NCBI GenBank assembly: GCA_023401595.1
Contig: JAEXDQ010000055.1
Location: 1-64,000 of the forward strand
Direction of reading: 5' to 3'
Length of the DNA: 64,000 nucleotides
Origin: Spirochaetota bacterium
GTDB lineage: Bacteria; Spirochaetota; Spirochaetia; Sphaerochaetales; Sphaerochaetaceae
The notes beneath the pieces were generated by a model that did not search any database, was not told the DNA's origin, and saw nothing but the letters and a program-made list of their open reading frames with translations. Made by a program: the position numbers and the translations under genes. Shown here in pieces: positions 7,938 to 17,777 of this stretch. Position 1 is the first letter of the stretch. Every line of letters begins with the position of its first letter.

Positions 7938-10900
7938 ATGAAGAGTACGCATACATGTTTTCGCTTCATGCTGATTACGATAGCAATGGCATTGATACCT
8001 GCGCTGGCATTCGCCGGTTCGCCATTGTATGTCTCCGATGGGGATATCACGGGATTCAGGGTGTATGACGCCTTGGGCAAGGCCGTGGGCATAGACCAGA
8101 TGCTGAACGACGGTCTGTACGAAGGCTGGATCCTGCGCACCGACGACTCCTCCATGGCGTTGGGGAGCCCTGCCGGCACCATCGTCATGCAGCCACAGTC
8201 GATTCTTGGAGTAAGCCGGCTGACATATGAAGACCCGGTATTCTATCTGGTTTCAGGCTCAGCGATTTTCCAAACCGATACAGAGTTCTCAGGAACGCTC
8301 AATGTCGCCACACCGGTATCACGGTATCAGATGAAGGGGCCGGGTCAGATATGGGTCAGCTCCGATATCGGGGAATTGATATATTCCTTCGGCGGCGACG
8401 TCGATACCTTTAACGTGATTACGAAGCAACGGACGGCTGTCCCGTCGTACTTCTATCTTGACATGATGATTCCGCTGCTGGCTCCCAAGCCGGTGAGTAA
8501 ACAGGCATATATGTCAATGGCATACAATCCTGATCCCGCGGTCGCGGCAACTTTGTCCGGAACCCCCGGTCAACCGGTGATCGCCTCGGCCGTCGCAACG
8601 GAGGTGGTCGAGACGACCATACCGGAAGTTCCTCCGAAACCGGCAGTCGCGCCGAAGGAGCCGACGGCTACGGTAACACCGGCCGCTCCCGCAAAACCTT
8701 CCGCAGCCGTCACGCCGATCGCGCCACAGGAGGCGCCCGCCCCCGTTGTCCCGTCCGAACCCATGATCCGTGCGGCGAAGGTAACTCCGATGGCTCCTCC
8801 GGCTCCGGTATTCTCCGACGCTATCGATGTATCGCCGGTGATGCCGAAGGCTCCGGTTTTCGCAGGGACGGCGGAAAGCAAGCCCCTAGTCCCTCAAGCG
8901 CCGGTCTTTGAAGCTCTTCCGACAAGCCACAGGCTTGTTCCGAAAGCTCCCGTCTTCATTCCGACGAAAATCTCCTACTACCGGCCAAGCGTCCAGTTCA
9001 TTGAAGAGCCCATGGTGATACATGAGGCGCCCGTCGCAACGAAACCGGCTGAAGAACGGGTCGTGGCGCCGGCGCCGACACAGACAGAAGACGATAAACT
9101 CACCGTCCGACAACCGAGCGGACTGATCTCCGGCGCTGCGCCGGAACAGGCCAAGCTTGACGGAGGGGTGGCGCTCTCCTACTCGCTCCACTACGACGGC
9201 TCGTCCGCCTCCACCGACGTACAGCCGCTTTCCACAATCGCCGTCAAGCCATATTTCAGCTACAACACCTTCAAGCTGGGGCTCCAGGCGACACTCAGCA
9301 CGACAGGCTCCTTGAAATGGGAGGATTTGGGAGGAACCGTCAAGTTTGACGCATCCTCTCCATTGAAGCTCGCGTCCTCGTTGACCAGCTTCATCGATTA
9401 TTTCAGGTTCGGCACAGTCTCCGGCAAAGTATACTTCAACGCGGACACGACCTCCCCGATCAGCTTCGGCGTCAATTCCATGATGGGGGGCATCAACCAC
9501 CGGTTCGACAAGACGCCGATGCTCGGCTTCTACAACCAGGTGAATACCTCCTGGTATGGACATCAGATATATTTCGACGACCTCTATCTGGACGGACTGA
9601 TCAAGAACAACCGGCAGTCCGGCGGCGTCCGGTTCTATTTCACACCGACGCAGGCATATCCGTTCAGCATCGGGCTGTCCTCGCTCGTCGTTCTGTCGAA
9701 GCCCTCCGCCACGCTCATAGTAGACTTGTATCCGTCGCTCGATTTCGTCTTCCCGTTGATCAACAACCGGAAATTGCGGATGAACCTGAATGTCGGAGGG
9801 GCTTTGTACCTGCAGGCATATCCCGATTTCAAAGCTTCCGACATCTATGATAAAAACGCGGGGACGTTCATGGGAAGGTTCCCGAACCTCCTCGCCAGCG
9901 TAGGCCTTGACGCGGCTTTCGGCGGTGCGAAGCTAGGCGCGACCGTGGCGTTCAACAAGGGAAAAGTCGTATCGAATCTGATCAACAACACCTCGTACAG
10001 CGGAAAACCCATGACGGCGGAGAATGTCCTCGATGTCATGCTCAACGGCTCCTACTCCGTCAACGGCTTCCAGATCGCCGGAGCATGGAACCTTCCGTTC
10101 AAGCTTTCAGGAACCTTCGGTCTGGCACCGCTCGTAGGCGATTCAAATGGAAGGAAAGCCGATATCGCATCTTTGGAACTGGGATACACGGGCAGTACGT
10201 GGAGCTTCGGGACCGGCATCCAGCATATCGACGTGATCGGCACCTATAAAGCGTTGTTCACCGGAAACGGAAGCGCCAGTTCCAAAATCGGTGCGTTCCT
10301 GAACCCCGAATATACGAATGTATACGCGTATGCGGCGTATGACGCCGGCGCGGTTCGTCTTGACATGAAGCTTTCCACGGCGAAAGCGACGCAAGGACAG
10401 ACAAATATCGGCATAGCGCCGGTCCTGGATATCGGCATGGCGATGCGTCTCGGCACAGGAACGTTGCCGCAGTTTGGAGAATCCCCTTTGCTGACGAAGG
10501 AAGGCAAAGTCAAGATTTCCGGCAGTATCGGCGCGACCTATGTGAACCGCAGGTTCTCATCCACTCCGTCCGGGAAGGATTCCAACGATCAGATGCTGTT
10601 CATCAGGCCGACATTGCTGCTTGATTCAGATCATTTCTCCATGGGGCTCGGCATCAATTTCGGCGCTAGCCTCGGTTATCACACGATCTTTGATCCCGCC
10701 TCCTGGTATGCGCCGCATGGCGACAGATTCTGGGATTTCGGTCTGATCGGTACAAGGAATCTTTCAACCGCCGGCAAGATTTTCGATCTCGTGACCGATG
10801 TGTTCAACCTTATCGAACATCTGCGCATCGGCAAACCGCTGAGTTCATTCTACCTGCTCATGGACAGGGAGCAGGCCCTGACTTTCGCGGGCGGCCGACT

Positions 10901-11843
10901 GGTCGACAACATCCTGCCGAACATCGAAGCGCCGTATTTCACCGCGCTACCGTTGTACGACAGGCTGAATACCAGATATTTCGGTTACGAGCTATTTATC
11001 GACGATGTAACCTTCCCCACTCTGGGCGGGCTGGCTCTTTCCGCGAAGCCGACGGCGACGAGCTATCCGTTCAGCATAGGGGTATCGGCCGTCGCACAAA
11101 CGAAGCATAAGATCTATGACCTACGGATGTATCCTATGGTGGACGTTACTTTGCCCATCATATACAACAAAGGGCTCGATTCTATGTCTTTCGGAATCCA
11201 TGCTTCGACCGCGGTGCAGCTGAGCAAGACGAACGGCAACAAATTTCTATTGCTCGATGACAACAGGAATCTAGCGAACTATCTGCTCGCCGGCTCTCTT
11301 GATGCGACATTCAACAGGTTCGACTTCACTGTCGCGGGAGGAATTCAATCAGGTCTCCTGACTTATGGAATGTTCGATGAATTCTACCTGCGTCGCAATA
11401 CGGAGTTCGTCGGAGACGAAACCGCCGCCAGGACCTTCTTTGGCAAGGCGGCCTTCGGATACGCATCGGATATGTTCTCGATCAACACCGGCTATATTGT
11501 CGATTTCAATCTGCCGGGCTTCAAGAGCTTCAAGTATGTCGGGGATAAATTCAACCTTGAGCTGAAGGTCAGTACTTCGTCCGTCGATGTCTCCACCGGT
11601 TTCGTGAAGCAGGACATAGCCAAGGAAATAAAGAGCCTGATCGATACGAAGCCGTCCGTTCTCGATGGCATGGAGACGTTCTTCGTCAACAAGAACACTG
11701 TGGTGTATGGACAGATCGACGTCAAGGCGGGCCTTGCGACCATGACAGGACGCATCTCCACTACGGCGGTCTATGACACCGCCGGCAAACTGACAGGCGC
11801 CATCAGGCCCGCTGTTTCCATGGGGGTCAAAATCCGCTTCTAG
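7938..11843 (+). CDS. Giant exported protein: FecR-like domain, Pro/Ala-rich linker, duplicated beta-barrel module
   Basis: 1301 aa from ATG 7938, preceded by AGGAAGG at a good distance. A signal peptide (about 1-27, ending ALAFAG) is followed by a FecR-like domain (about 30-180), where short beta-strands contain GWILRTDDSS and VSGSAIFQTD. A Pro/Ala-rich linker (about 207-357) repeats (K/Q)APVF at least three times. The remaining roughly 900 residues are barrel-like and end in GVKIRF. Two parts resemble each other: around 535-620, with YGHQIYFDDLYLDG and YPFSIGLSS, and around 1008-1090, with FGYELFIDDVTF and YPFSIGVSA, each followed by a YP..D..(F/L)PLI-type stretch. This suggests internal duplication. 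No enzyme motif was found; an outer-membrane surface role is inferred. Confidence 0.72.
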   Translation: MKSTHTCFRFMLITIAMALIPALAFAGSPLYVSDGDITGFRVYDALGKAVGIDQMLNDGLYEGWILRTDDSSMALGSPAGTIVMQPQSILGVSRLTYEDPVFYLVSGSAIFQTDTEFSGTLNVATPVSRYQMKGPGQIWVSSDIGELIYSFGGDVDTFNVITKQRTAVPSYFYLDMMIPLLAPKPVSKQAYMSMAYNPDPAVAATLSGTPGQPVIASAVATEVVETTIPEVPPKPAVAPKEPTATVTPAAPAKPSAAVTPIAPQEAPAPVVPSEPMIRAAKVTPMAPPAPVFSDAIDVSPVMPKAPVFAGTAESKPLVPQAPVFEALPTSHRLVPKAPVFIPTKISYYRPSVQFIEEPMVIHEAPVATKPAEERVVAPAPTQTEDDKLTVRQPSGLISGAAPEQAKLDGGVALSYSLHYDGSSASTDVQPLSTIAVKPYFSYNTFKLGLQATLSTTGSLKWEDLGGTVKFDASSPLKLASSLTSFIDYFRFGTVSGKVYFNADTTSPISFGVNSMMGGINHRFDKTPMLGFYNQVNTSWYGHQIYFDDLYLDGLIKNNRQSGGVRFYFTPTQAYPFSIGLSSLVVLSKPSATLIVDLYPSLDFVFPLINNRKLRMNLNVGGALYLQAYPDFKASDIYDKNAGTFMGRFPNLLASVGLDAAFGGAKLGATVAFNKGKVVSNLINNTSYSGKPMTAENVLDVMLNGSYSVNGFQIAGAWNLPFKLSGTFGLAPLVGDSNGRKADIASLELGYTGSTWSFGTGIQHIDVIGTYKALFTGNGSASSKIGAFLNPEYTNVYAYAAYDAGAVRLDMKLSTAKATQGQTNIGIAPVLDIGMAMRLGTGTLPQFGESPLLTKEGKVKISGSIGATYVNRRFSSTPSGKDSNDQMLFIRPTLLLDSDHFSMGLGINFGASLGYHTIFDPASWYAPHGDRFWDFGLIGTRNLSTAGKIFDLVTDVFNLIEHLRIGKPLSSFYLLMDREQALTFAGGRLVDNILPNIEAPYFTALPLYDRLNTRYFGYELFIDDVTFPTLGGLALSAKPTATSYPFSIGVSAVAQTKHKIYDLRMYPMVDVTLPIIYNKGLDSMSFGIHASTAVQLSKTNGNKFLLLDDNRNLANYLLAGSLDATFNRFDFTVAGGIQSGLLTYGMFDEFYLRRNTEFVGDETAARTFFGKAAFGYASDMFSINTGYIVDFNLPGFKSFKYVGDKFNLELKVSTSSVDVSTGFVKQDIAKEIKSLIDTKPSVLDGMETFFVNKNTVVYGQIDVKAGLATMTGRISTTAVYDTAGKLTGAIRPAVSMGVKIRF

Positions 11844-11867
11844 TCTTTGTCGAAACAGCTTCAATCG

Positions 11868-11909
11868 GGGACCGTGCGAACGTCTTATGACGAGCATGGT
11901 CCCTTTTTA
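11868..11909 (+). terminator. Rho-independent terminator after the giant barrel gene
   Basis: GGGACCGTGC (11868-11877) pairs with GCATGGTCCC (11894-11903) with one G-U pair, followed by TTTTT. It separates the two barrel genes from mutL. Confidence 0.85.
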
Positions 11910-11941
11910 CTTTTTCCATGTAGATGTGCTACAATGGGAGC

Positions 11942-13864
11942 ATGAGTAGAATCCAATTGCTAGATCCGATCGTCGCCCAGCGTATCGCGGCGGGGGAAGT
12001 CATAGAACGGCCTTCGTCCGTAGTCCGAGAACTCATCGACAACGCCATCGACGCACATGCGACATCAATCAATGTGTACGTCCAGGAGGGCGGGCTGAGA
12101 CGGATAACGGTGATCGATGACGGGGACGGCATCGACAAGGACGATCTGCAGCTCTGCTGTAAAAGCCATGCGACAAGCAAGGTCTCCACATTGGACGACC
12201 TGTATCATCTCTCTACGATGGGGTTCAGGGGCGAAGCGCTCTACAGTATCGCCGCCTGTGCGAAAGTAACTATCGCAAGCAGCAGGCTACAGGGCGCCCC
12301 ATGGCAGATCACTGTGGACAATGGAACGGAAGGCCCCGTAGCGCCGGGAGGACCGGACAGAGGCACGAGGGTCGATGTCGAAGACCTGTTCCATGATATT
12401 CCCGCACGCCGGTTGTTCCTCAAGCGTCCGTCAACCGAAGCTACGATGTGCAAGAACGTAATGGCGGAAAAGGCGCTGGCCTTTCCTGGCATTGAATTCA
12501 AGTTCTATGCGGATGATATACTACGGCTGCACCTGCCGCCGACTTCAAAAAAAGACCGTGTACTCGACGCCCTCGCCACGGACAAGAACCTTGTCCGTAA
12601 TGAAACCCTGGAGCTATACGATACGGCGGGAAAATTTTCGCTATATGCGGTGGCGTCGACCCCTGCGTGCTACCGTTCGGACAGATCCCATATCAAGGTA
12701 TATATCAACAATCGCCCGGTCGAGGAATTCGCTTTGGTACAGGCTGTGATCTACGGCTACGGCGAAATGCTGCCCGGAGGCAGCTATCCGTATTGCTATC
12801 TGTTCGTGACAGTCGATCCTACCCTTGTGGATTTCAATATCCACCCTGCGAAACGGGAAGTGAAGCTTCGCAACAAAGCGGAGATTCATCACCAGGTCGT
12901 TGAAATGGTCAGAACCCAAGTACGTCGGGCTATTCCACGGCTCAGGATAGACGCGGGCCAACAGCCGTCGCAACTGGAACTTGGACAACAACCAGTCGCT
13001 GAGGGTGAGGAAAGACGGGAATTCCAATCCGCTTCTGGGAATTTTTCCGCTGAACCTGCCAGACCCTACGGCAATAGCCGTCCAAGCGTGGACGGTACGG
13101 GCGGAGGCCATGTTCGGCAGGAGAGCGGATACGGCAGCCAAGAACAACGTCCTAGCGACCCCGCATGGTTCGCGAAGGCGAAGGCCATGCTCAGCCCCCG
13201 GCGGCAGGACCAGCGGGACCAGCAGGATCAGACGCAATCCGCCGTCGAGTATCAGGAACCGCCGCTTGCGACCGCCGACCGCAGTGCGCAGGATGCTTCT
13301 GAGTGGATGCCACAATCGACCGACCGGCAAGGTTTTACGTATCTCGGCCAAGCATTCGACTTGTTCCTCATAGCACAGAAAGAAGACGACATCTATCTGG
13401 TGGATCAGCATGCCGCGCATGAACGGATTCTGTTCGATGAAATCAAGGCTCATAAGGATATCCAGAAGCTGATGGTTCCATTGTCCTTTGAAGTGGACAG
13501 GGATGTCGACTTGTTCCTACAGGAGAATTCCTATATATACGGAGAGTTCGGCATGGAGCTGTCCCGACCGGAGGATTTGCTTTGGGAACTCGCGACGTTG
13601 CCTGCGTTGTGCAAACCCATCGAACAAGCGATCATCCGCTTCATCAGTACACAGACTGGCGATCTGGATGAAATCGAGAAGGGGCTCTATGCAATCATCG
13701 CCTGCCATGCGGCGATCAAGGATGGAGACGCCGTGGACGCCTATACCGCGAAAGCGATTCTAGAAAAAGTATTCGCCATGAAGGAGCCCTGCTGCCCTCA
13801 TGGCCGGACGTTTTTAGTCAGGATCAGCAAGCAGGAGCTATGGCAGGCGGTAGGAAGAACCTAG
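11942..13864 (+). CDS. mutL: DNA mismatch repair protein MutL
   Basis: 640 aa. The N-terminal GHKL ATPase motifs are complete: ELIDNAIDA, DDGDGID, and HATSKVSTLDDL followed by GFRGEALYSI. A Gln/Pro-rich linker (about residues 330-450) precedes the C-terminal dimerisation domain. That domain carries DQHAAHERILFDE, close to the DQHAX2EX4E endonuclease motif but with Asp at the last acidic position, plus ACHAAIKDGD and CCPHGRTF. MutL links MutS to strand nicking and excision; these motifs indicate the endonuclease type. ATG 11942 was chosen over 11924 because GGGAG precedes it and the family begins there. No mutS is in view. Its stop overlaps the convergent lipoprotein stop in CTAG. Confidence 0.96.
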   Translation: MSRIQLLDPIVAQRIAAGEVIERPSSVVRELIDNAIDAHATSINVYVQEGGLRRITVIDDGDGIDKDDLQLCCKSHATSKVSTLDDLYHLSTMGFRGEALYSIAACAKVTIASSRLQGAPWQITVDNGTEGPVAPGGPDRGTRVDVEDLFHDIPARRLFLKRPSTEATMCKNVMAEKALAFPGIEFKFYADDILRLHLPPTSKKDRVLDALATDKNLVRNETLELYDTAGKFSLYAVASTPACYRSDRSHIKVYINNRPVEEFALVQAVIYGYGEMLPGGSYPYCYLFVTVDPTLVDFNIHPAKREVKLRNKAEIHHQVVEMVRTQVRRAIPRLRIDAGQQPSQLELGQQPVAEGEERREFQSASGNFSAEPARPYGNSRPSVDGTGGGHVRQESGYGSQEQRPSDPAWFAKAKAMLSPRRQDQRDQQDQTQSAVEYQEPPLATADRSAQDASEWMPQSTDRQGFTYLGQAFDLFLIAQKEDDIYLVDQHAAHERILFDEIKAHKDIQKLMVPLSFEVDRDVDLFLQENSYIYGEFGMELSRPEDLLWELATLPALCKPIEQAIIRFISTQTGDLDEIEKGLYAIIACHAAIKDGDAVDAYTAKAILEKVFAMKEPCCPHGRTFLVRISKQELWQAVGRT

Positions 13865-14706
13865 TCGAAAAGCCGTTGCCTACCGACCAGTGTGATACGA
13901 GACTCAGGTATATACCGATAGACGACCAAAGCGGACGCCTTTGCCCAGAGGGACTCTCCGCCCAATTCCTCCAACGTGTAGGAGCCTAGGGAAATCTCGT
14001 TCTGGTAGAGTGTCGTACCCGTCTGATCGACCAACTCAAACACCCAAGTATCCGGTGCTGGCGACCTAGAATCAGGCGATGGAGCCTCAGAGACGGCATT
14101 CTTCAGCATATCCGTGGAATCGCGGGATACGTCGGACAAAAGCCGATCGTTCAACGTCTGTGGAACGTCGAACAAAGACGCGATCCGGGACTTACGCGCG
14201 CCAGAGGTCGTCAGCACCACCCTACGCTCCCCTCCGGGAGCTTCACCGACGATGAAGACAGGATAAAGAGCAGGATCTATCTCGTTGTACGAAACGGAAA
14301 AGAGCCGGTCGATCGTCCGTCCGTCCTTGAGGAACAGCCGCAACGACCATTCGCCTTCCGGCAGGGGCGTTCCATTACCCAGCGACAGGCTGGGATATCC
14401 CAGCCATCGAACGCCATCAAAATCAATCGATACGGGGAAGAACTCCCAATTGGACAGACCGTCCGGCGTAGCGACGGAAAACTGCAGCTCCTCAGGCTCT
14501 ATTGCGGAACCGACATCCACGTACAAGGACAGGAAATGATTCACGGACAGCGGGATTCCTGAAGCGTCGATATCGACGGACACTACGACGGAAGACTGTT
14601 CCTCGCGCAAAGAGAAATCCTCACGAGAACAGGAAGCACATGCCAGCAGGAAGACAAAAGACAAAGCCAACCAGCCGGCACGTACTACCGGGAGCATTCT
14701 AAGCAT
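13861..14706 (-). CDS. Predicted lipoprotein, unknown function
   Basis: About 281 aa. The N-terminal hydrophobic segment ends in LACASC, a plausible lipobox with Cys as the lipidated residue, so the protein is probably anchored in a membrane by its N-terminus. The mature part has beta-rich stretches (EWSLRLFLKDGRT, TWVFELVDQTGTTLYQNEI) but no recognised motif. The start is either the ATG at 14706, overlapping the acyltransferase stop, or the ATG at 14697 one base after that stop; translational coupling fits both. Third gene of the operon with the DHOD-like and acyltransferase genes. Confidence 0.7.
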   Translation of the reverse strand: MLRMLPVVRAGWLALSFVFLLACASCSREDFSLREEQSSVVVSVDIDASGIPLSVNHFLSLYVDVGSAIEPEELQFSVATPDGLSNWEFFPVSIDFDGVRWLGYPSLSLGNGTPLPEGEWSLRLFLKDGRTIDRLFSVSYNEIDPALYPVFIVGEAPGGERRVVLTTSGARKSRIASLFDVPQTLNDRLLSDVSRDSTDMLKNAVSEAPSPDSRSPAPDTWVFELVDQTGTTLYQNEISLGSYTLEELGGESLWAKASALVVYRYIPESRITLVGRQRLFD

Positions 14707-15835
14707 CAGCTTCCGCAAGGTAGGACCGCACTGGATTAGCATAGGAATTGAGTACGAATTCCCGGACATCCGTCTTCAAGCCTTTGTACCGTTCAAGGAA
14801 TCTTTCAGTATCCAGATCGGCGTATCTGTCGGAGAACCTGTCGGTCCCTTCCAGGTAATCATAAGCGAAGCAGTTGGTATCCCAAAGCCGGTACTCAAGA
14901 TGTATCTGACGATCGATCTCCCTGGCGACTTCCTCCGGCGTCTCATAGTCGTCGACCAACGGCTTGCCGAACGCGAGGTGGATGTTCCCTTTGTATTTTC
15001 TGAGGCCGCGGAGCATGTTCAGCAGATCCTCGTATTTCTTTTTCTGGTATTCACCGCCATGCAACAGCTTGCTGACCTCCTCCCGCCCCTTGTTGATGTC
15101 GCAGGGATCATACTCATAGCTGATCGCCACAGGGACGATGTTGCAGGATTTGATCAGGTCGGAGAATTTCACACCTGTCTTTTTCTTGGACAAGTACAGC
15201 ATCTTGATAATCGCGGCATTGGTCGTGTCGATTCCGTCCTTGGACCGTCCGCTCTTCTGCGCCACCCAGATCGACTGGCGCTCCTCAGTTATCAACTCTA
15301 TGAAGTATTCGCTGAGACGGATCGATTCCAGGTATTTCTCACGCATCGGAAGCTCCCTCTTGACTGTGATACCTCCGTTGAGCTTGAACAGGTCGGTCGC
15401 GAACTGGTTCACCAGCAGGTTGTCGCCTATCGCCATCTCGCACAGCATCATCCCCGACTGCAACAACGCATAATCGAGAAGCGTGCAATCCAGCACGATA
15501 TCCCTATGGTTGCTGATAAACAGGAACGGCTTCCCGGTATCGAGACGCTCCGCACCGCTGAACGAGAACTTGTCCACGGACTTCCTGAGGATGGTGGGGA
15601 TCATTACGCCAGCCGTAATCGACCGTTGGAAATCCTCATATGTCTTCACCTTGTCCAGCAGAGCCGGAAGCTGCGCCGTAAAGGCCGCGACAGCCTTTTT
15701 GGAATCCTCGTCATCTGAAGAAAGCAACTCCCCAAGTCCTATTATGAATTGCGGCGAATTACGCAGCCTGTCTATCGCTTGGGCGACCGCGGCAGGATCA
15801 TAGGGAGCTATATCTCTATATTTTGCCTTATCCAT
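14699..15835 (-). CDS. PlsB/PlsC-type glycerolipid acyltransferase
   Basis: 378 aa. FLFISNHRDIVLDCTLLD carries the HX4D acyltransferase catalytic motif, GGITVKRELPMREK is the block with the phosphate-binding Arg, and SIWVAQKSGRSKDGIDTTN matches the following block. These are the signatures of 1-acyl-glycerol-3-phosphate or glycerol-3-phosphate acyltransferases that build membrane phospholipid precursors. The length and N-terminal helical domain are closer to PlsB-like proteins. No transmembrane segment is obvious, so peripheral attachment is likely. It lies 15 bases after the DHOD-like gene. Confidence 0.85.
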   Translation of the reverse strand: MDKAKYRDIAPYDPAAVAQAIDRLRNSPQFIIGLGELLSSDDEDSKKAVAAFTAQLPALLDKVKTYEDFQRSITAGVMIPTILRKSVDKFSFSGAERLDTGKPFLFISNHRDIVLDCTLLDYALLQSGMMLCEMAIGDNLLVNQFATDLFKLNGGITVKRELPMREKYLESIRLSEYFIELITEERQSIWVAQKSGRSKDGIDTTNAAIIKMLYLSKKKTGVKFSDLIKSCNIVPVAISYEYDPCDINKGREEVSKLLHGGEYQKKKYEDLLNMLRGLRKYKGNIHLAFGKPLVDDYETPEEVAREIDRQIHLEYRLWDTNCFAYDYLEGTDRFSDRYADLDTERFLERYKGLKTDVREFVLNSYANPVRSYLAEADA

Positions 15836-15850
15836 GGTAATGAACCTCTT

Positions 15851-16837
15851 CTATTTAGTTCCCAGCAACGACTTCATGTACTGGCTGCGCTCCCAGGCGG
15901 AAGGGTCGGCCATGCGTTCCTGAGCCAGCATTCCATTGAACTGCGCAATTTCCGAATACTCGTGTTCTCCCATCCATTTTTCAATATCACCGAGCATTTC
16001 CCCGATGCGTCCGAAGCCATGCTTAATGACGGCGGAACAAACTTGGACGGCCTTCGCACCAGCCAACAGCTGCTTTACGACGGTCTCCCCGGTATGTATT
16101 CCAGTCGTCGCGCAGATGTCGCACTTGATTTCAGCGCTCATCAAAGCGGTCCAACGGAGCGATTCCACATATTCATGAGCCGTACTGAGGATTTCAGCGG
16201 GCTTGAACGTCAAATTATTGATATCAATGTCGGGATGATAGAAGCGGTTGAACAGCACGAGAGCGTCAAGTCCAAGCTTGTCGAACTGTCTGATCATATT
16301 GGCGAGGCTGGAGAACTTATAACCGAGTTTCAGGCTCAACGGCAGCCCGAATTCCTTACGGGCGCTTTTTACAAGCTTGAGATATTCCTTCTCGACATCT
16401 TCGCCGGAAACCTTCGCATCGGCGGCGACCACATAGTGGTTGAGTTCAAGGGCATCGGCCCCGCAGGAAACGAAACGTTGTCCGTAGTCGAGCCAGGTTC
16501 CGACATCCTTGCAATTGACTGACGCTATCACGGGGATTCCCAGCGCACGCTTCGCCCCCTCCACCAGCGCAAGATAGGCATCGATATAGTGGTCTTTGCT
16601 CGCTCCCTCAAGAAAACCATAGGCGTCCGCATGGGTGAGATAATCCTGCGCATCGGAAACCGCTGCGGAAGCATCGGCGTCGATCTGCTCTTCAAAAATC
16701 GATTTGATGACCACGGCCCCCGCTCCGGCGTCCTCGCACTTGCGCAGGCTGTCCAAGCTAGCGGTCAACGGACTGCTGCCGACGATAATCGGATTTTTCA
16801 GCGTAAGCCCCATATATTTTGTTTGTAGAGAAACCAT
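15851..16837 (-). CDS. Dihydroorotate dehydrogenase-like flavoprotein
   Basis: 328 aa, a TIM-barrel FMN protein of the dihydroorotate dehydrogenase superfamily. Visible landmarks are LKNPIIVGSSPLTASLDSL at the N-terminus, AGAGAVVIKSIFEEQI, VIASVNCKDVGTWLDYG, GADALELNHYVV, SLKLGYKFSSL, and IKCDICATTGIHTGETVVKQ near the phosphate site. This fits the side group usually annotated as DHOD-like rather than a proven PyrD, and no pyrimidine gene is near. AGGAGGG precedes the ATG. First gene of the operon that continues into the acyltransferase and lipoprotein. Confidence 0.85.
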   Translation of the reverse strand: MVSLQTKYMGLTLKNPIIVGSSPLTASLDSLRKCEDAGAGAVVIKSIFEEQIDADASAAVSDAQDYLTHADAYGFLEGASKDHYIDAYLALVEGAKRALGIPVIASVNCKDVGTWLDYGQRFVSCGADALELNHYVVAADAKVSGEDVEKEYLKLVKSARKEFGLPLSLKLGYKFSSLANMIRQFDKLGLDALVLFNRFYHPDIDINNLTFKPAEILSTAHEYVESLRWTALMSAEIKCDICATTGIHTGETVVKQLLAGAKAVQVCSAVIKHGFGRIGEMLGDIEKWMGEHEYSEIAQFNGMLAQERMADPSAWERSQYMKSLLGTK

Positions 16838-16886
16838 AAACCCTCCTGCTCGACGAATTGAAAGCGCAATTCACCGCGATGGTTCC

Positions 16887-16895
16887 ATCATAGCA
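16887..16895 (-). promoter_or_regulatory. Possible extended -10 promoter of the DHOD-like operon
   Basis: TGCTATGAT on the minus strand has the TGn extension and a five-of-six -10 box; no convincing -35 is present. It lies about 50 bases before the start codon. Confidence 0.4.
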
Positions 16896-17303
16896 TGTTC
16901 TGTCCTTTTTGGCTGTACCAAAGCGATGATTAGAGATAATTTTCTTCAACCGCATACATTTTACTTATAATTGTGCAATTATTCGGAGTCGTCATAGAAT
17001 TGAAGTCGCCGCCGACCTGCCGCAGGCTGACGGCCGCCCCTGGACAGAACCCCGCCCTTACTGCAAAGGAATCCAACCGGCTGGTTCATTACTTTGCTCC
17101 TTGAGAAGAAGCCTGACCAATCTTATACAGCTTAGGAACACCAGTACTCAGGACTGGGCTGGGAATGAAAACAACGAGACCGCCATCGGAGAGAATTCGC
17201 TGACATACGCCCCCGCCCTATCCATGCGTTCATATCCATCGGCAGGACTTTGGACGTTTGAAACAGCACGGCGGCCTTTGGGAAAAATAAAACCGAACAG
17301 ATA
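16896..17303 (-). other. Intergenic stretch without a recognised gene
   Basis: An AT-rich part (about 16920-16990) suggests promoter DNA. The remainder is ordinary G+C-rich sequence. Short reading frames here have no ribosome site and no recognisable product. Confidence 0.5.
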
Positions 17304-17756
17304 CTACAGAATGTATGGGATTCTATAATTATGAGACTGATAGACGACGAAGGTTTCAACCTCAAGCACTTCGTTGATCTTCACCAACTCATACTTGAAG
17401 AAATCCAACAAAGAGAGATTCTCATCCTCGCTCAGAATCAATTGGACGATCAGATCGTAGCGCCCCGTCACGACTGCGGATGAAATGACCCCTCGCAGAC
17501 GGGAGAATTCCTTGGCTTTGCGTTCAAGATCCAACGTCTTGAGCTTCACGCCCATCATCACTACCTGCAACCCGGGAATACATTCAGGATCGACCAGGCC
17601 GGATATCTGTAGGATACCCTCCTCGATCAACTTGTTCACTCGGGCTCTCACTGTATTTTCAGTGATATTCAATTCTTCAGCAATCGCGCTATACGCCTTA
17701 CGTCCATCACACAGCTGTTTAATTATCGCTTTGTTGGTTTCATCGATCTTTTTCAC
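17304..17756 (-). CDS. Lrp/AsnC family transcriptional regulator
   Basis: 150 aa. An N-terminal winged helix-turn-helix (about 5-50: DETNKAIIKQLCDGRKAYSAI...LNITENTVRARVNKLIEEG) precedes an Lrp ligand-binding (RAM/ACT-like) domain, VVMMGVKLK...VITG-type strands ending VETFVVYQSHNY. Such regulators sense amino acids and bind DNA as multimers. The start is a GTG at 17756, preceded by GGAG at six bases and giving the normal family length. It is next to and in line with serA-serC, so control of serine synthesis is a reasonable inference. Confidence 0.88.
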   Translation of the reverse strand: MKKIDETNKAIIKQLCDGRKAYSAIAEELNITENTVRARVNKLIEEGILQISGLVDPECIPGLQVVMMGVKLKTLDLERKAKEFSRLRGVISSAVVTGRYDLIVQLILSEDENLSLLDFFKYELVKINEVLEVETFVVYQSHNYRIPYIL

Positions 17757-17777
17757 CACGCACTCCAAATATATGAC

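Noticed and set aside
17101..17328. 75-codon frame upstream of the Lrp gene end
   Set aside because: No ribosome site, overlaps the Lrp stop on the other strand, no family resemblance.
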